A stretch of DNA of 64,000 nt from JBCCXL01 sp039191605 (GCA_039191605.1 JBCCXL010000003.1:327817-391816), one strand, 5' to 3'. Counted from the first letter of the stretch, positions 8,414 to 18,800 are shown. The notes: generated by a model from the letters alone, not told the origin. Translations and numbers: made by a program.

Positions 8414-9037
8414 TTAGGGCTCGGGTTTGGGTTCGCGGGGCAGCACACCTTCGAAGAAGATTTTGGTCATCGTCTCGAAGTAGGTTTGATCGCGCTCCTC
8501 TGGGGACCCGTCGATCTCCAGGTGGCTGCACACGGTGTTGCGAAACTGGAACCAATGCTCGGCGATGGCGAGGAAGACGAAGAGCAAGAAGCGGGGGTCG
8601 ACGTCGTCCCGAATCTGGCCGATCTCCTGGCCCTGGCGGATCGCCTCGGTGCCGCCCTCGAGGACGGCGCGGTTCATGTCGATGCACTCCTCGTCCTCTT
8701 CCAGGTACATCCAGGTGACCATTCGCACCAGGCTGGGGTTGGCCTTGAGGAAGTGGAAGTAGAGGCTGAGAGATTCCTTGAGCAGCCCCGCTTCCGGCTC
8801 GCTCTGCTCCAGCATCTCCAGCTGGCGCTCGGCGTACTCTGCGAAGCGGCGCTGCTTGACCTCTTCCCAGAGCTTGGCCTTGGAGCCGAAGTGGTGATGG
8901 ATCAAGCTCTTGGTGACCTTCGCCTTGCGGGCGATGGCGGAGACCGAGGTCTCCCCCAGGCCGCGGGCGATGAAGCATTCTTCCGCCGCGTCGAGAATCG
9001 CGGTACGGGTAGCTTCTGGGTCACGGCGGGCGGTCAT
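8414..9037 (-). CDS. TetR-family transcriptional repressor, likely regulator of the efflux operon
   Basis: 207 residues. The N-terminal helix-turn-helix is typical: ILDAAEECFIARGLGETSVS followed by IARKAKVTKSLIHHHFGSK (about 15-55). The C-terminal ligand domain is helical and not assignable to a ligand. It is encoded upstream of the efflux operon on the same strand, separated by a tandem repeat array. Near-identical palindromes precede both tetR (9102-9121) and the adaptor gene (8192-8208). No ribosome site is visible before the ATG. Confidence 0.92.
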   Translation of the reverse strand: MTARRDPEATRTAILDAAEECFIARGLGETSVSAIARKAKVTKSLIHHHFGSKAKLWEEVKQRRFAEYAERQLEMLEQSEPEAGLLKESLSLYFHFLKANPSLVRMVTWMYLEEDEECIDMNRAVLEGGTEAIRQGQEIGQIRDDVDPRFLLFVFLAIAEHWFQFRNTVCSHLEIDGSPEERDQTYFETMTKIFFEGVLPREPKPEP

Positions 9038-9101
9038 GGCGGGGTCTCTGGGGAAGTTTGCTTCGTTCGAATCTTGGGGGCCAGGTCATTCCTGATGAAT
9101 T

Positions 9102-9121
9102 AATTGGCCGACCGGTCAATT
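9102..9121 (-). promoter_or_regulatory. Predicted TetR operator before tetR
   Basis: AATTGGCCGACCGGTCAATT is a near-palindrome located 65-84 nt upstream of the tetR start. Its core recurs before the adaptor gene at about the same distance and in the same orientation relative to the gene. Confidence 0.65.
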
Positions 9122-9307
9122 GTGCTCCGGGCGCTCTTCTCTGTCAAGCGCTGATCCAGAGATTCCTCTGAGGATAGAGCGCAGGAAGATACCGAAACTC
9201 TAGCTTTGTCGACCTGGAGAGCGCGATAACCCCTGCGTTTTGGCGGCATATCCGCTACTCTCGGGTCCCGCCATCGGGAGGGACTCAGCTGCCGGTGGCG
9301 CTCAACG

Positions 9308-9571
9308 ATGAGCTTGGAAGAACTGAATCAAGACCCCTGGATGGTGTTCCTCTCCCTCGCGATGGCCATCGCCATGGGGGCGTGGACCTACCTGGACGCC
9401 AAGGAGCTGCAGGACCGAGGCGCGACGGTGCTGCCGGGGGTATGGGCGCTGATGGTGTTCTTGATCTGCGGCATCGGCCTGCCCTTCTACCTGCTGCTGC
9501 GCTCCGCGGTGTGGCGGCGCCAGGTCGACGATTTGGCCGGCGAGGGCGGGGGGGACGACCCCGGCGACTGA
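9308..9571 (+). CDS. Small two-helix membrane protein of unknown function
   Basis: 87 residues with two hydrophobic segments: about 12-28 (MVFLSLAMAIAMGAWTYL) and 43-65 (LPGVWALMVFLICGIGLPFY). A basic patch (RRQ) and an acidic Gly/Asp tail follow. The pattern resembles small PLD-nuclease-N-like membrane proteins only loosely; I do not recognise the family. It stands alone between tetR (divergent) and the DUF1501 gene (convergent). A longer overlapping frame (9295-9762) was rejected because its translation is low-complexity and runs into the convergent gene. Confidence 0.6.
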   Translation: MSLEELNQDPWMVFLSLAMAIAMGAWTYLDAKELQDRGATVLPGVWALMVFLICGIGLPFYLLLRSAVWRRQVDDLAGEGGGDDPGD

Positions 9572-9677
9572 GATCCTCGCGATGGGTTCACCGCGGTGAG
9601 CTCAAGACGCCGAGGCCGAATCGTGGGGGGGAGCGGCTGGGCCTTCGGGACCCAGAGGATCTGGGGAATCCTAGAGA

Positions 9678-11054
9678 TCAGCCGCCGTTGACGATGGTCC
9701 AGGAGGAGGGTCCTCCAGACTCGAAGTCGTCGGAGAAGAGAGAGGACAGGCCACCGGAATAATCCGGCGGCAGGTCGGTGCCCTGCACCAGGCCCATGGG
9801 GCTGTAGCCGAGGTAGCCGGGGAAGATGGTGCCGATCTGGTTGTTGCCCATGCGGCGGATCAGCAGCTCCGAGAGCACCTGGCGGAAGTCGGTGGTCACC
9901 GCCAGGTCCATACCCTCGAAGAGCTGCCCCGGGGCGAGGCCCGGCCAGCTGCCGTAGAGGCCGCCATTGGTCTCGCCGCCGAGCACCATCATCACGTTGC
10001 CGTAGCCGTGGTCCGAGCCGCCGTCGCCGTTCTCGCCGAAGCGGCGGCCGAATTCGCTGTGGCCCACCACCGTCATCTTGTTGACGGGGTTGTCGGCGCC
10101 GCCGCTGTCGAGGTCGGTGTAGAGAGCCGCGAGGCCCTGGGAGAGCTCGCCCACCAGGCCCGCGAAGTAGCCGCCGGAGCCGTCGCCCTGGCCCTCGTGG
10201 GTGTCCCAGCCGCCGAGGTCGACGGTGGCGACCCGCAGGCCGAGGTTGAGCTTGATCATCTGGGCGACCACCTGGAGGTTCTCGCCGAAGGAGCCGGCGG
10301 GGTACACGGCGCCGTTGGAGGGGGTGTAGTTGCCGCCGCCGTTGAGCTCGATGATGTCCACCGCGTCCAGGGCCTGGGTGCCGGCGAGGTGGATGTTGGT
10401 GGAGCCACCTTGGTAGAGCCGCCGCAGGGCGGTGCGCTGGGCGTCCCGCCAGCGCCAGGCGCCGGAGTCGAAGCGGAAGTTGCCGGGATCCGTGAGGTTG
10501 ATGGTCTCGTAATTGCCCAGCTGGGAGACCTGCTGCAGCGAGCCCACCGCCAGGGAGGGCATGATGATCTCGTCCGGCAGGTTAGTGGCGCTCTGCAGAT
10601 GGCGGGTGAGCCAGCCGCTGGAGGTGCCCTTGATTCCCGGCGTTCCCAGCTCGATGTAGTCCATGGCGTCGAAATGACTGCGGGTGGACTCGGTGGGCAT
10701 GCCGGTGGCGTGAACCAGGGCGAGCTTGCCGTCCTGGTAGAGCTCGTGAAGGGGGGCGGCGGACGGATGCATGCCGAATTGGGCGTCGAGGCCCAGGGCG
10801 GCGCCGGCGCCGGAGTTGGGAACCTGCAGGCCCGGCCGGGCGGTCTCGTAGTGGCCGCGATCGCTGCCGGCGATGGGAGGCATGAAGTTCAGGCCGTCGA
10901 TGCCGCCGCGCAGGAAGACCACCACCAGGGTCTCCTGGTTGTGGACGCCGTCGCCGGCGAAGGCGAGGGTATTGAAGCGTGAGCCGGCGAGGCCGGCGAT
11001 CCCGGCGGAGCAGCCCACCAGGAAGCCGCGGCGAGTGATGTTGTCAGTGCACAT
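9678..11054 (-). CDS. DUF1501 secreted protein (Tat signal)
   Basis: 458 residues. The N-terminus TRRGFLVGCSAGIAGLAGS is a twin-arginine export signal. The body shows DUF1501 hallmarks: VVVFLRGGIDGLNFMPP near the start, HSRSHFDAMDYIE-like STRSHFDAMDYIE, VDLGGWDTHEGQ, and VVGHSEFGRRFGENGDGGSDHG, an alkaline-phosphatase/sulfatase-superfamily pattern. The function of DUF1501 proteins is unknown; they are usually encoded next to DUF1800 proteins, as here. The C-terminus ends in SDDFESGGPSSWTIVNGG, like the short DxFESG..SxW tails seen on secreted proteins of several phyla. The gene follows the DUF1800 gene after 190 nt and has AGGA before its ATG. Confidence 0.92.
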   Translation of the reverse strand: MCTDNITRRGFLVGCSAGIAGLAGSRFNTLAFAGDGVHNQETLVVVFLRGGIDGLNFMPPIAGSDRGHYETARPGLQVPNSGAGAALGLDAQFGMHPSAAPLHELYQDGKLALVHATGMPTESTRSHFDAMDYIELGTPGIKGTSSGWLTRHLQSATNLPDEIIMPSLAVGSLQQVSQLGNYETINLTDPGNFRFDSGAWRWRDAQRTALRRLYQGGSTNIHLAGTQALDAVDIIELNGGGNYTPSNGAVYPAGSFGENLQVVAQMIKLNLGLRVATVDLGGWDTHEGQGDGSGGYFAGLVGELSQGLAALYTDLDSGGADNPVNKMTVVGHSEFGRRFGENGDGGSDHGYGNVMMVLGGETNGGLYGSWPGLAPGQLFEGMDLAVTTDFRQVLSELLIRRMGNNQIGTIFPGYLGYSPMGLVQGTDLPPDYSGGLSSLFSDDFESGGPSSWTIVNGG

Positions 11055-11244
11055 GGGGTAGATCCTTCGATCAATCTGTCGAATTCAGTCTCGGTGATCG
11101 GTCTTTGTGATCGGTCTCGGGCGACCTCGATCGACGACCTCGGGGGATGGCCGTCCCTCGGCGAGGGGCCTCAGCAAGGAGGCTTCAGTAGGGAGGCCTC
11201 AGCGGCTCAGCCCTCAACGACTCAGCCCCTTAACGACTGAGCCC
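11055..11244. repeat. Post-stop tandem repeats after the DUF1800 gene
   Basis: On the minus strand the last codons and stop of the DUF1800 gene (CTGAGTCGTTAGGGG) are followed by three degenerate copies: CTCAGTCGTTAAGGGG, CTGAGTCGTTGAGGG and CTGAGCCGCTGAGG. Together with the first copy they cover 11197-11256. Each copy carries a stop triplet in the same place. The remainder of the gap (11055-11196) includes a short GTGATCGGTCT direct repeat near 11094-11124 and the DUF1501 leader. Confidence 0.8.
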
Positions 11245-13020
11245 CTAACGACTCAGAAAGTCCGGCGTCAGGGTGAGCAGGCCGACCATGGTTCGCAGGC
11301 GGTCCTGGGCATCGTCGTCGGTGTCCAGCGGCAGGTCGAAGTTCGGGTTTCGACCCTGGGCCATGAAGGCGACGATCTCCGCTCGATCGGCCTCGTGCAT
11401 CGGTCGCGAGAGGATGCGATCGATCCAGTAGTCGGCGAGGGCGCTGGCGGAGCGCACCCCCACTGGGGTCTGGGCCATGACGTCGTAGAGCTTGGTGCCC
11501 TGATCGTCGATGTCCATGTCGCTGAACCAATTGCAGACCCTCCAGGACTGCACCCGCGGCGAGGCGCTGAGCCAGGCGCCAGAGACATCCGGATAGCCGT
11601 TGGGCGGCTTCCAGCGGAAGGGGTATTGGCCGGCCTGGCCGAAGAGCCAGCTGAAGGTGTCGAAGTAGTAGCTGTCGAAGGTGACGTCGAAGTCGGTTCC
11701 CATGGCCCGCAGGGTGCTGGTGATGATCTCGAAGGGGCGCTTGACCTTCTGTCCCCAGGTGCTGCGGAACTCGTTGGAGAGCACGATCATGCGCACCGTT
11801 TGGGCGATCTGGTCGGGGGCCGCCGCCTGGCTGGTAAAGAAGGCGCCGACCTGATTGATCAGGGACGAGGGAACGCCGTCACCGATCAGCCGACGGCACA
11901 GCTTGGCGGCGATGAAGCGGCCCGTCGCCGGGTGGTTGGCGATCAGATCCAGCAGATCGAGACCATCCTTCATCGGCGCCTGGCTGGCCGGGAAGTTGAC
12001 GCCAAGGAAGGTCTTGGCGCTGTGGTCGTGCTCCTCGTCGATGTAGATGAACTCGCCGGTGTCGCCGATGTCCGGATCCCACCAGCGATGGCGCACGCTC
12101 CAGCCGGTGAGGCATTTGGTGGCGGCGAAGACGTCGTCATCCACGAAGCCCAGCGGGTTGCCCTGGGCGTCCGTCGGCACCGAGCCCTGGGGAATCACCC
12201 CGTAGTAGGCGTCGGCCCCCAGGGTGTGGAGCTCCAGCAGCTCGCGGGCGAAGTTTTCGTTGGGGCCATCGACGGAATTGAGGAAGTTGTCGAGGTAGAA
12301 GAGCATCGAGGTGCTGCGGGTGACGTCCTCCACCATCTGGCGGAAGTTGCCCAGGGCGTTGCCGCGGATCACGTCGCGGTCGTAGTGCACCATCACCGGG
12401 ATCAGCTCCCACTGCCCGCCGTTGACGCTGAAGTGGTTGTGCCAGAAGTCCACCAGCACCTCGAAAAGCTGGCGCTTGCTGAAGATGGCCCGCAGAAAGG
12501 TGGCGCGGTCGGTCTCCCATAGCGGCCGCGAGCGAATCTCGTAATCGCCCACCTCGTGGTCTGCCCACAGCTGAGTCAGGCTCTTGCCGAGGGTGGTGAA
12601 GCCGGAGGTGGCGAGACGGTTGTCGACATCGCTGTCGTCGATCGCCGCCGGATTGAGCTGCTGATCGACGTAGGCCGTCAGGCGGCTGGTGTCGTCTCCC
12701 CCCAGGGCTTCGAAAGCGGCGATCTCTCCGGGCCGTGGTCCGAAGGCCAGGCGACTCAAGGCAATGGTGGCGACGGAGGGCGGCGTTCCCGCCTCGTAGG
12801 GGCGGCGGTCCGGCTTATGGGGACTGCGCATCGCCGGCCCGCCGGACTTAGCGGCATGATCCCGCTGGGCAGGAGCCGCCTTCGCGCGACTGGCGCCGCC
12901 CAAGCCGAGGGCGGCGACGGAGGCGCCAGCTCCCAGAGTGAGCAAGCGACGACGGTTGGTCTGCTGGCTCGACGGAGTTTCGTTCGTTGACGGGGTTTGG
13001 GCCGGGCTGTTTTCGGACAC
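11245..13020 (-). CDS. DUF1800 secreted protein (Tat signal)
   Basis: 591 residues from a GTG start preceded by GGAGGAG. NRRRLLTLGAGASVAALGLGG is a Tat-type signal. DUF1800 features are clear: LSRLAFGPRPGE, a conserved block around FWHNHFSV, GNFRQMVEDVTRS and NENFARELLELHTLG, then GWSV...W. The family's biochemical role is unknown; DUF1800/DUF1501 pairs are co-encoded in many Gram-negative bacteria and are proposed to act outside the cytoplasm. It is first in a two-gene unit with the DUF1501 gene. Confidence 0.93.
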   Translation of the reverse strand: MSENSPAQTPSTNETPSSQQTNRRRLLTLGAGASVAALGLGGASRAKAAPAQRDHAAKSGGPAMRSPHKPDRRPYEAGTPPSVATIALSRLAFGPRPGEIAAFEALGGDDTSRLTAYVDQQLNPAAIDDSDVDNRLATSGFTTLGKSLTQLWADHEVGDYEIRSRPLWETDRATFLRAIFSKRQLFEVLVDFWHNHFSVNGGQWELIPVMVHYDRDVIRGNALGNFRQMVEDVTRSTSMLFYLDNFLNSVDGPNENFARELLELHTLGADAYYGVIPQGSVPTDAQGNPLGFVDDDVFAATKCLTGWSVRHRWWDPDIGDTGEFIYIDEEHDHSAKTFLGVNFPASQAPMKDGLDLLDLIANHPATGRFIAAKLCRRLIGDGVPSSLINQVGAFFTSQAAAPDQIAQTVRMIVLSNEFRSTWGQKVKRPFEIITSTLRAMGTDFDVTFDSYYFDTFSWLFGQAGQYPFRWKPPNGYPDVSGAWLSASPRVQSWRVCNWFSDMDIDDQGTKLYDVMAQTPVGVRSASALADYWIDRILSRPMHEADRAEIVAFMAQGRNPNFDLPLDTDDDAQDRLRTMVGLLTLTPDFLSR

Positions 13021-13735
13021 AATCTCCTCCAGCTAGTCACGAAGGGGCTAGGGCTTCGAGAGAAAAGCTGGACGGTGGGTCTGCTGTCCAGGGGAGAAAG
13101 GAGGCGACCCACCGCCCGATGAAAATCAAGAAGGTTGCAGCAGCATATTGCTTCATTTGCATGAATGCAAGTGACGTTTCCGTCTCATTAGCCGTCTAGA
13201 CGCAATTCGACGAAGAACGCACGCAAACGTCGCTCTCGCTGCAGCTGCATGCCGCAAAGGTGGAGAGAACCGAGCTGGGGGGGTAGAAGGCAACCCGGGA
13301 CAGGGAGACGATCCCGAGGGATCGTCGCTGAACTCCCTACCCGGGGAGACCGCACCGCGAGGGCGCGGCAGCTTTCGATGGGGGGGCCAATCGAAAAGCA
13401 GAACAGCGCGGAGAGCGCGGAAGGAATGCAGAGGGTCTCGTCAGCTGCGAAGACCTCTGCGCGCGCTCGGGGGGAAAGGAGGAAAGGTCACGCCGGGTCC
13501 GTTTGGGGAACGAGGGTTGACGTAACTCGCGCTGATTGATCAATAGGAATGAGAGTATAACTCAAATTGACGCCTCGAATCACTATCGTTCGCAACTGTG
13601 ACCTCAGTGACTCATCAGGGCATTGATGAGGACGCCGGATACAGTAACGAGATCCCCGTTCCGCGGTGCCCAATCGGAACCCGTCTGGAGCTCATATGGA
13701 GCTCCTCTGGGGCTCAACATAACGAGAGGAGTCAG
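13021..13735. other. 715-bp intergenic region between divergent genes
   Basis: It separates the DUF1800 gene (minus) from the methyltransferase gene (plus). Parts are more AT-rich than the surroundings: 13120-13200 and 13525-13720. It holds the perfect inverted repeat TTGCATGAATGCAA (13157-13170), a candidate regulator site for the DUF1800 operon. A TATAAC/TATACT-like element lies near 13553 on both strands. No convincing ORF, tRNA or mobile element is seen; the longest frames have no ribosome site and low-complexity translations. Confidence 0.5.
13157..13170. promoter_or_regulatory. Palindrome TTGCAT-GA-ATGCAA
   Basis: A perfect 6-bp inverted repeat with a 2-nt spacer, 137-150 nt upstream of the DUF1800 start and embedded in other TTGC/GCAA motifs. 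It may be an operator; no regulator is assigned. Confidence 0.35.
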
Positions 13736-14512
13736 ATGACCGCACCCCCTGAGCCAGCCTCACCCTTCCCCGATCACTTCTCTCACTCCAGCCCGGAGTA
13801 CCGACGCTTCCGCCCCGCCTATCCGGAGGCCTGGATCGCGCAGCTGGCGAGCCTGGCGCCGCGCCGCCGCCGCGCCTGGGATGTCGGCTGCGGCAACGGT
13901 CAGGCGGCGCAGGCGCTGGCCCTATTCTTCCAGCAGGTGGTGGCGATGGACCCCAGCTTCAGCCAGCTGGCGGCCATGGGCTCGCCTCTGCCGAACCTGC
14001 AGCGGATTTGCGCCCCGGCGGAGACCGGCGCCCTGGTGGACGATCAATTCGACCTGGTGACCATCGCCCAGGCGCTGCATTGGTTCGACCTCGATCGCTT
14101 CTGGCCCGAGGTCGCCCGGGTTGCCCGCCAGGATGCGGTGGTGGTGGCCTGGACCTACGATCTGTTGACGGTGGATGACGGCGGCCCGGTGGATCAGCTG
14201 CTGCGCCACTTCTACGGTGAGGTGGTGGGAGAGTATTGGCCGCCTCAGCGTCGCTATGTGGAGTCCGGCTACGCCGATCTCCCCTTTCCCTTTGAGGAGC
14301 TTCCGGTGACCCCGCCGCCGATGGAGGATCGGTGGGCTCCGGAGCAGGTCTTGGGCTACGTCGGGACCTGGTCGGCGGTGCGGCGCTACCGCGTCGACCG
14401 GGGGGAAGATCCCCTGTCGGCTCTGGCGACGCAGCTCGCGAGGCGCTGGCCCTCGGGCTTGCGGCGGGTGCGCTGGCCGCTGCGGGCGAGGGTTGGCCGA
14501 GTGGAGGGATAG
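13736..14512 (+). CDS. Class I SAM-dependent methyltransferase
   Basis: 258 residues. The start was moved from an in-frame ATG at 13598 to the ATG at 13736, because GAGAGGAG precedes it and homologous sequence starts there. Motif I is AWDVGCGNGQAAQALA (about 43-58), followed by VVAMDPSFSQL (motif II) and FDLVTIAQALHWFDLDRFWPEVARV (motif IV/post-motif). The ALHWFD block is characteristic of the Methyltransf_11 group near yeast trans-aconitate methyltransferase-like proteins. The substrate is unknown. The gene stands alone between divergent and convergent neighbours. Confidence 0.88.
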   Translation: MTAPPEPASPFPDHFSHSSPEYRRFRPAYPEAWIAQLASLAPRRRRAWDVGCGNGQAAQALALFFQQVVAMDPSFSQLAAMGSPLPNLQRICAPAETGALVDDQFDLVTIAQALHWFDLDRFWPEVARVARQDAVVVAWTYDLLTVDDGGPVDQLLRHFYGEVVGEYWPPQRRYVESGYADLPFPFEELPVTPPPMEDRWAPEQVLGYVGTWSAVRRYRVDRGEDPLSALATQLARRWPSGLRRVRWPLRARVGRVEG

Positions 14513-14540
14513 GAGAAGGGCTCTGAAACAAGGCCGCAAA

Positions 14541-14568
14541 AGAAAAAGGCCGCCCCCGAAGGGGCGGC
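14541..14568 (-). terminator. Rho-independent terminator for the propeller-protein gene
   Basis: GCCGCCCC-loop-GGGGCGGC (14549-14568) is a perfect 8-bp stem with a 4-nt loop. On the minus strand it is followed by CTTTTTCTTTT (14541-14548 and beyond). It lies 125 nt downstream of the minus-strand stop at 14694. It could also slow the convergent methyltransferase transcript. Confidence 0.8.
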
Positions 14569-14693
14569 AAGCGCATAGTGTCGCTGTCCAAGCGGCGGGT
14601 GCCGCAAGGTTCTAGGCGGAGTTGCGGGAGACGCGCTCCGCGAGATGAAAAGTCAATTCATCAGCTCTCGCTGGATCTTCTAGAGGGTCCTCC

Positions 14694-15860
14694 TCAGAAG
14701 GGAGCCGCGAGGCTGGTGCGGGTTGGAGTGGATCGCGGCAGGCTGTCCTGGGACACGCTGGTGAGGGTGCCGTTGGTGAGCAGCCGCAGGTTGTTTCCCG
14801 GCTTGGTGGCGGTGTCTACGCCGAGCACGAAGCCTCCCGGCTCGATCACCTGACCGCTGTCCACGTTGAGCAGCCAGTCGCCGTCGCTATTGGCCCGGTC
14901 GATCACCAGCTGGCTGTCGTCCAGCCAGTAGCGGGGCGTGCTGTAGGCCAGTCGGTTGCTGTCCAGGAAGCCCGGCTCGCGGGTGATCTCCTGGTCCCCT
15001 TCGGTGAGGAAGAGGCGCAAGCCGGAGCCGTCGTAGCTCGGCGCGTAGTAGAAGGTGCCTCCCGGGGAGAAGTAGATCCCCTGGCGAGAGGTGCCCTCGA
15101 TTTGGCGGTATTTCGGGTTGAAGCGCACCACTGGACCGCTCGCGTGGGAGGGGTCGTAGAGGTAGAGCTCCTGATCTACCGGCGAGAAGGTCAAGTCCAG
15201 GGCCCGGTTGTGAATCGGCCAAGGGTTACCCCGCCCCTTGAGCTGGTAGAAGTACACGCCGGTGGGGGCGAAACCCACTCCGCCTTCGAGGAAGTCGCCG
15301 GTGATGTAGGCCAGGTGCTCCCCGCCGGGGTGCCAGGCGAAGCGACGCACGAAGTCGTCGCGGTGGACCTCCACCCCCTGGAGAGTGAGCACGTGGAGCA
15401 CGGTGTTCTCGTAGTAGTGGTTCACCGTGTCCTTGCCCCGGGTGCCGGGCACCACATCGGAGTAGGTGGCGGTCGCCGAGCTGACGTCTTCCTCGAAGAG
15501 AGTCTCGAGGAAAGCGACGTGCTGGCCGTTGGGCGAGAGCTGGATGCCGTGAACGATGCCGTCACCGTCCCAGATCACCGAGAAGCCCTGCTTGGCGTTG
15601 GCGAAGATCACCTGGGTGGGGTCCGCCGACGGGTTGTGGAATTGGTACCAGGTGCCGCCGTAGACGCGAGCGCCGGAGGCATCGTGGTAGTCCATTCCGG
15701 GAGGGGCCGCCAGCGCCGCGGAGGCGGCGAGGCCGGCGGTGGCGAGAAGGGTGAGCAGGCGCCGAGGGAGGGATTTCTTCCCGCGCCCTCGGGTGCTGCG
15801 TCGACTCGACGCTTGGGGGACCATGGTGAAGGTCTCCTGGGTTCGTGCGTTGCGGTTCAT
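14694..15860 (-). CDS. Secreted beta-propeller (TolB/WD40-like) protein of unknown function
   Basis: 388 residues from the ATG at 15860, chosen because AAGGAG lies 7 nt upstream; an in-frame ATG at 15923 would overlap the upstream gene. A basic N-terminus and LLTLLATAGLAASAALAA form a long signal peptide. The body has repeated blade-like motifs, such as IQLSPNGQHVAFLET, RFAWHPGGEHLAYITGD, LTFSPVDQELYLYD and GIYFSPGGTFYYAPS, in keeping with a six- or seven-bladed propeller. No catalytic residues are evident. It follows the NBR1-repeat gene after 34 nt, so the two are probably cotranscribed. Confidence 0.7.
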   Translation of the reverse strand: MNRNARTQETFTMVPQASSRRSTRGRGKKSLPRRLLTLLATAGLAASAALAAPPGMDYHDASGARVYGGTWYQFHNPSADPTQVIFANAKQGFSVIWDGDGIVHGIQLSPNGQHVAFLETLFEEDVSSATATYSDVVPGTRGKDTVNHYYENTVLHVLTLQGVEVHRDDFVRRFAWHPGGEHLAYITGDFLEGGVGFAPTGVYFYQLKGRGNPWPIHNRALDLTFSPVDQELYLYDPSHASGPVVRFNPKYRQIEGTSRQGIYFSPGGTFYYAPSYDGSGLRLFLTEGDQEITREPGFLDSNRLAYSTPRYWLDDSQLVIDRANSDGDWLLNVDSGQVIEPGGFVLGVDTATKPGNNLRLLTNGTLTSVSQDSLPRSTPTRTSLAAPF

Positions 15861-15894
15861 GACATGACTCCTTATCTGGTCTTTCTCGCTGGGA

Positions 15895-18800
15895 TCAGTT
15901 GGTGGTGCCATCGGGATCCGCAAAGCGCACGTGGATGTGGTTGTGATGCTGCGCGTTCTCGTATTGCACGACGGCGCCGGTGATGCCGGAGCGGTTGTCG
16001 ACGATCACCAGAACGGCGCCTTCAGCGATCAGAGCGTCCACCATTTCCTGGGTGGCGGCCTGGTCGTAGATTGCCGGGGTTCCCGGGTTGTTGAAGCTCA
16101 CCGGAGCCTCCTGGCCGTCGCTGCGCACGTAGCGCATGTCGACGTCGAGACCGTTCTGGTGAGAGGTGTGGTCGCCCCAGAAGCCGCCACCCATCAGGCT
16201 GAGATCACCGATGCCGATGCGTGGGCGAGTCGCGGGCCAGCCGGCTCCGACCGTCGCTAGATCGGCGTGGATGGTGTCGGCGCAGGACCAATCGTCGGTA
16301 TCCGCTGCATCTCCGCCTCGGAAGTAGTAGTAGCCGGCACCGGTGTTGGGCAGGGAAGCGTCGTTCACCAGCGAGCCGTTGGTGGGCGTACCGCGGTGCT
16401 CACACACCGGGGCAGCGCAGGTGGCGGGGTCGGGCTCGATGGCGGCCACCGGCACTTCCGATCCGCTGAAGTTGAACTCGTAGATCGTGCCCGGGAAGGA
16501 GGTTCCGGAGGATGTGATGCGCAAATCCTCCGCACAGCAGTCGGTCATCGTGATGTTGGCCCGCTGTTCACCGCCGTCTCCGGGGATGGTGATGGGATCG
16601 ATGCTCACGCACTGCTGGTTCTGCCCCCACTGGAAGTCCCCCAGGATGCCCGTGGTGGTCACCGTGGGAATGAAGACTCCGCCGAAGAAGCAGCCGGTAG
16701 CGCTGAGGATTTGTCCCCCGAGCCCGGGGATCTCGAAGCCGATATTGCCGTAGATGCAGATCTGCACCTGGCTTACCGGCCAGCAGGTCCATCGCAGCTC
16801 CAATCCGACATTGACGAAGGCGGAGAAGATCTTCACCCCCGTGGGGATGGTCTCCCCCAGGCCCATGGCTTCGAGGATCGCTCGAAGGATCAGGCCGGTC
16901 TCCGGATCGAAAGGCAGGGCGATGGTGTAGTTGTAGCTGTAGATCTCCCAGCCGAGGGTGATGGTGCAGAACTTCTGCCCCGGCAGGTAGCCGCGGGCCA
17001 CCGCCAGCTCGGAGTCGAAGGCCATGTCTTGGAAGTAGATCTCCGGCACCAGCTCGCCCTTGAGGGAAGCCTGGCGCTGGGCCTCTTCGGTGATCATGGT
17101 CTGGTTGTAGTTGGCGCTGGATCCGTTGAGCACGGTGATCGGCACGGAGACCGTCTCACCATGGTTGGAGACCAGCAGGGAGGTGGCTCCCACGGGAGTG
17201 GAGGAGGCGACCTGCATGAAGCCCTGGATCCGGTTGTCGGAGGTCACGATGCCGAAGACATCGATCCCCGGCGTGGGGCTTCCGATGGACGCTCCGCGCA
17301 GGTTGACTCCGGTGATCATCAGGCTGTAGGTGCGGCCGCGGGTGGGCTCGGAGGGAGTCCACAGGTCGACGTCCGGACCGACGGGAATCACCCGGAAGGC
17401 CGAGCCGGTGCCGCCCTCGGAGGTCTCCACCACCAGGTTGTAGAAGCCCTTCACCCCGGCGGGGTTGGTGTTGATGTCTACGACCAGCTGGGTGCCGGCG
17501 GCGTTGCCGCTCACCAGGTTGAGGGTGGGGAAGGAGGTGGGCACCGGATCCCCGGGCTCCGCCGGCTCGGTGGCGATGCTCACCACGGCGCCGACGAGGT
17601 TGCGGCCGGAGACGGTGATGCGGGTGACGGCGTTGACGGGGATTTGCTGAGGCTCCAGAGAGAAGATCTCAGGCTCGCCGTTGTTGCCGCCGCCGCCGCA
17701 GGCCACCGGCAGGTTCAGCACCGCGGTGGCGCCGAAGCTCTGACCCGAGGCGTTCTCCATGCGCCAGCCACCGGAGTAGCTGCCGTCCTGGGCGGGAGTG
17801 TTGAGGCTCAGGGCGAAGGTGTGGGATTGCCCCGGCGACACCGTGCCGCTCACCGACACCGGAGTGGAGCTCAGCGGGTTGCCCGCGGTGGGCCGCAGGC
17901 GATAGTTGCCGCTCCAGGCGTTGGCGCCGTTGTTCTCCATGGTGATGGAGGCGCTCACGGTGGTGCTGCAATCCGCCGAGGGAGGCGCGTTGACGGCGAT
18001 CACCCGAGCGTCGTCGGTGGTGGGGTTGCCGTCGCAGCTGACGTTGACGTCGCGTCCCACCACCGGGCCGAAGCCTCCGACGCCGTCGTGGGACATGCGC
18101 CATTGGGTGCTGTAGAGGCCCGCGATGTCGGGAGCTTCCAGCGGAATCTGGAAGGTGTAGCTCTCGCCTGGGTCGACCTCGGTGCCGGAGGGCACCGGAA
18201 CCGAGCTCACCGGGCTCAGCGGATCGCTGCCGCCGAGAGCGAGGAGGCGATAGCCGGCGCCCCAGGTGCTGGTGCCGGTGTTGCGCAGGGTGGTGAAGGC
18301 CACCGTGCTGTCGTTGCAGGACATCTGCGCGGGGAAGTTCGAGGACACCTCGGTGGCGGCATCGTTGCCGCCGCCGCCGCCGCAGTTCACCTGAATCAGG
18401 CGGGCGGCGGTGGGACCGAAGAACTCGACCCCTTCTTCCACCATGCGCCACTGAGTGAGGTAGCTACCCGGGGTTTCCGGGGCGGTGAAGGAGAGGGTGA
18501 AGGTGTGGTTCTGGTTGGGAGCGATCTCGACGCCTTCCGGCAGCCAGGATCGGGTGTTGTTGACGAAGGGATCCGAGTCGTCCACCGCGGCGAGCTTGTA
18601 GCCGCCGAGGGGGAGATCCCGGGTCCAGGTGGTGGTGCCGGTGTTGCGCATCGTGACGTTCACGCTGCGGGTCTCGCCGCAGGCGAGCTGCGCCGGCAGG
18701 GTGTGGCTCACCACCGCGGCGTTGTTGGAGCCGGCGGTGCAGGTGACGGCGATGTCCTGAATCACGGCAGCGCCGAAGAAGCCGCTGGGGCCCCGCATGC

